The notes under the pieces are model-generated. The model had not been told where the DNA came from, made no database searches, and saw only the letters and a list, made by a program, of their open reading frames with translations. Positions 6,279 through 7,982 of a DNA stretch of 7,982 nucleotides are shown here, piece after piece (within the stretch, counting starts at the first letter, position 1; each line of letters starts with the position of its first letter). The position numbers were made by a program, and so were the translations under genes. The stretch lies in NCBI GenBank assembly GCA_030044455.1, contig JASHVU010000156.1:1-7982 (forward strand). The letters run 5' to 3'. The stretch is from Acidobacteriaceae bacterium (GTDB lineage: Bacteria; Acidobacteriota; Terriglobia; Terriglobales; Acidobacteriaceae).

Positions 6279-6992
6279 ATGCACCCAAGCGCAATTGCTA
6301 CGTGTGATGGGATCAACAGCAGTGAGGAAGCTGCCCGCCGAGACATGGAACTCGTTGTCGCAGCAAGAGCGGGATCGAGCGGCGCATTTGAACAACTCCA
6401 GAGTCTCTACTCACGCCGCCTCTATAATCGGATCTTTTCAATGACCAGAAACCGGGAAGACGCTGAGGACGCGCTGCAGGACACATTTCTTCATGCCTTT
6501 GTCGCACTTAATTCCTTTGAGGGAAGGTCCCAATTTGCTTCATGGCTAACGAGGATCGCCATTAATTCGGCGTTGATGACACTCCGCAAGCGCCGCAGGA
6601 GGGCCGAGATTTCCTTTGACCTTCCCGCCGAGGCGGAGGAGCATTCTCAAACGATCGATGTCTGCGATACCGCATTGAATCCCGAACAAATCTACGAACA
6701 ACGCCAGAAGTGTGACCGCGCCCTCCGCGCAATGCATAAGCTTCATCCCAGGCTGCGCGCCGCACTTTCGATCTGGATGAAGCAAGAATCCTCCATGAAA
6801 GAGGTTGCTCCTACCCTCGACCTTTCGGTAGCAGCATTTAAGGCAAGGCTGCACCGTGCGCGGAAGCGGCTCAACGGCGCTGCAGGATTCACAAATTCGG
6901 AACGGAACACCGGCTTATTGTCTGGGACCAAGCGCCGGGCCCCGATCCGCGGACTTCAGAATCGAGAAGTGCCATGTTTCACCTGCGAATGA
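6279..6992 (+). CDS. ECF-type RNA polymerase sigma factor (RpoE-like)
   Basis: A 237-residue group 4 sigma factor that would redirect RNA polymerase to its own promoter set. Region 2 lies at about residues 33-105: the helix AFEQLQSLYSRRLYNRI, the core-binding stretch EDAEDALQDTFLHAF, and the promoter-melting and -10 recognition part FEGRSQFASWLTRIAINSA ending in a basic run RKRRRR. A linker (about 106-140) leads to region 4 at about 142-198, with an HTH in MKEVAPTLDLSVAAFKARLHRARKRL recognising the -35 element. Region 4 is slightly divergent in the middle (IWMKQESS where many members have a more regular YxEIA helix). About 39 residues follow region 4, unusual for a minimal ECF protein, ending in CFTC. 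ATG 6279 has a strong ribosome site. The gene overlaps the next small gene, and no anti-sigma factor is recognisable beside it, so how it is held inactive is unclear. It resembles Acidobacteriota sigma factors as I recall them. Confidence 0.92.
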   Translation: MHPSAIATCDGINSSEEAARRDMELVVAARAGSSGAFEQLQSLYSRRLYNRIFSMTRNREDAEDALQDTFLHAFVALNSFEGRSQFASWLTRIAINSALMTLRKRRRRAEISFDLPAEAEEHSQTIDVCDTALNPEQIYEQRQKCDRALRAMHKLHPRLRAALSIWMKQESSMKEVAPTLDLSVAAFKARLHRARKRLNGAAGFTNSERNTGLLSGTKRRAPIRGLQNREVPCFTCE

Positions 6993-7267
6993 TCGACGGC
7001 CACGAATGGGTCGAAAGGTATTCGACAGTCAGCGATCGGTCTCTCTCTGAGCCTCGGCGTGAGTTGTGTGCCTTTATCCGTTCGATGACGAGTTTAATTG
7101 GTCCGGACGCAGACAAGTCACTGACGGAACTGTGGCTGGATGAGCTGGCATGTATGGACTGCATCCCCGGACCGCAAGGCCTCGACTGGCGATCGGTCAG
7201 TCTGGCTGCATCAATGAAGCTCGCAAGCCGAGTGATTGCTTCTCAGCTTTCGGGCCCCTGTTCGTAA
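6974..7267 (+). CDS. Small uncharacterised protein translationally coupled to the sigma factor
   Basis: A 97-residue soluble protein from ATG 6974, or 92 residues from an in-frame ATG at 6989 whose last bases form ATGA with the sigma factor stop. GAGAAG five bases before 6974 may act as a ribosome site; the 6989 start would rely on coupling. The sequence looks genuinely coding: an amphipathic helical middle with LTELWLDELACMDCIPGP, then a helix WRSVSLAASMKLASRV. I recognise no domain. It has no membrane segment and no His/Cys zinc pattern typical of anti-sigma factors, though the CMDC pair is notable. The overlap with the sigma gene suggests a functional partner, possibly a regulator of sigma activity, but that is inference from position only. 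Confidence 0.6.
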   Translation: MFHLRMIDGHEWVERYSTVSDRSLSEPRRELCAFIRSMTSLIGPDADKSLTELWLDELACMDCIPGPQGLDWRSVSLAASMKLASRVIASQLSGPCS

Positions 7268-7555
7268 TGGTTGCAGAGCCGAAGAGGGCCGGCGCGCACG
7301 CGCTCGCAGAATACGAAAGTATCAACCGTTCTGCGAATCGTGATCGAGTTTCACGAATCTTCTTACCCAGCCCAGCTTGTGATTGGTGTGCCACGCATCG
7401 CTGAGCCCCTGCAGGCTCAGCTTCCAGTGGGGGCCGCTCATCTACCCTTCCTTCATTCCACATTCTGTAGCTTTTTGGCCGGCTTCCCGCGAAGATGAGA
7501 TGTTGATTCCAGACTGAGGAGCCGACTCTCTGGGCGCCCTGGCCGCTGCGGCATT
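7268..7555. other. Convergent intergenic region
   Basis: 288 bases between the plus-strand small protein and the minus-strand kinase-like gene, where 3' ends of both transcripts should fall. Reading frames exist on both strands but have unlikely composition and no ribosome sites. It contains an eight-base-pair hairpin at 7400-7421 and a weaker one (TCGTGA/TCACGA, seven-base loop) at 7338-7356. No T-rich intrinsic terminator is visible in either direction. Confidence 0.5.
7400..7421. terminator. GC-rich hairpin, possible bidirectional transcription end
   Basis: GCTGAGCC and GGCTCAGC form a perfect eight-base-pair stem around the six-base loop CCTGCA. It lies 133 bases past the small protein's stop and 135 bases past the stop of the convergent kinase-like gene, almost midway. 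There is no T-run on either side (TTCC follows on plus, GATGCG on minus), so if it ends transcription it is not a textbook intrinsic terminator. Confidence 0.35.
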
Positions 7556-7982
7556 TCAATTGCCGCCTTCAAACTGCTTCACGCACTGAAGAAGCATCGC
7601 AGTTGTGCGAGACTCCCCCATCTCGGTATTGAACATTGCGTGATATAGGCAGGGTTCCGGCCATTTGATCCCGAGATACCGCCGGACAAACGCAGCTCGC
7701 GCTTGGTCCGTTGTGTCAACCTGTTTGATTGCCATGTCCTGAGCTGCACCCCTGGAGATCAGTCTCCGGATCTTAAAGTCGCGAGATGCGTAGAGAAACA
7801 CATGAAACACATCCTTGCGATTACGCAGAAAATACTGCGCACCTCGTCCGACAATCACTGACGGACCACTGGAAAATGCCGACTGGACAGCGATTTCCGA
7901 AACAGCGGCAATACGGCGCGCATCCAGCAAATGCAGCCGGTTGGTGGGCGGCAAGCCTCCCTCAAACGCGCCGCGAAGAAAG
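7556..7982 (-). CDS. Cytidylate kinase-like family protein, 5' end beyond the window
   Basis: The C-terminal 142 residues of a cytidylate kinase-like protein (Cytidylate_kin2 type). Visible are the P-loop-kinase core strand VIVGRGAQYFLRNRKDVFHVFLYA, a lid-like Arg-rich helix FKIRRLISR, and the family's C-terminal motif with FVRRYLGIKWPEPCLYHAMFNT. The frame is open to the window edge, so the N-terminal part with the phosphate-binding loop is not visible. A TTG at 7954 is in frame but is not a credible start because the coding sequence clearly continues upstream of it. Members of this family are usually about 200 residues or somewhat longer, so perhaps a third is missing. The presumed reaction is phosphoryl transfer to a nucleoside monophosphate, but the substrate of this divergent family is not certain. 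It converges on the sigma factor pair and has no visible link to the signalling operon. Confidence 0.82.
   Translation of the reverse strand, partial: FLRGAFEGGLPPTNRLHLLDARRIAAVSEIAVQSAFSSGPSVIVGRGAQYFLRNRKDVFHVFLYASRDFKIRRLISRGAAQDMAIKQVDTTDQARAAFVRRYLGIKWPEPCLYHAMFNTEMGESRTTAMLLQCVKQFEGGN

Noticed and set aside
7197..7559. Minus-strand frame of 120 codons across the convergent region
   Set aside because: Overlaps the better-supported small plus-strand protein and the end of the cytidylate kinase-like gene; low-complexity Arg/Ala/Ser composition and no recognisable motif.

Overview
The window looks like a piece of a bacterial chromosome from a soil-type organism rich in signalling genes. 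The ECF sigma factor, the cytidylate kinase-like protein and the many-PAS soluble kinase all resemble proteins I associate with Acidobacteriota (Terriglobia-like). Proteobacteria such as rhizobia carry similar FixJ and PAS-kinase genes, so the assignment is only moderate. I see no mobile element, CRISPR array, tRNA or rRNA.

Left and centre (about 126-5740, all on the minus strand): a probable four-gene signalling operon, transcribed right to left. It begins with a stand-alone MEDS-domain sensor protein (5740-5096). Eleven bases later comes a very large soluble histidine kinase with six PAS domains (5084-1488). After a gap of about 260 bases there is a receiver-only response regulator (1226-861), and 42 bases further a FixJ/NarL-type receiver-HTH regulator (818-126). 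The simplest reading is that the cytoplasmic kinase, perhaps with the MEDS protein as ligand sensor, phosphorylates both regulators. The FixJ-type protein then acts on transcription, while the receiver-only protein competes for or buffers phosphate. This flow is inference from order and domain content. The gap between kinase and receiver holds only a doubtful 60-codon reading frame and a small hairpin. At the extreme left edge another minus-strand gene may begin.

Middle (5741-6278): a 538-base divergent intergenic region separates the operon from a plus-strand pair. It contains a near-perfect 20-base palindrome at 6114-6133, the best operator candidate in the window.

Right: a plus-strand ECF-type sigma factor (6279-6992) overlaps a small uncharacterised protein (6974-7267), with an in-frame ATG forming an ATGA junction with the sigma stop. 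No recognisable anti-sigma factor follows. After about 290 bases of convergent intergenic sequence, a minus-strand cytidylate kinase-like gene (7556 to the window edge) is cut off at its 5' end.
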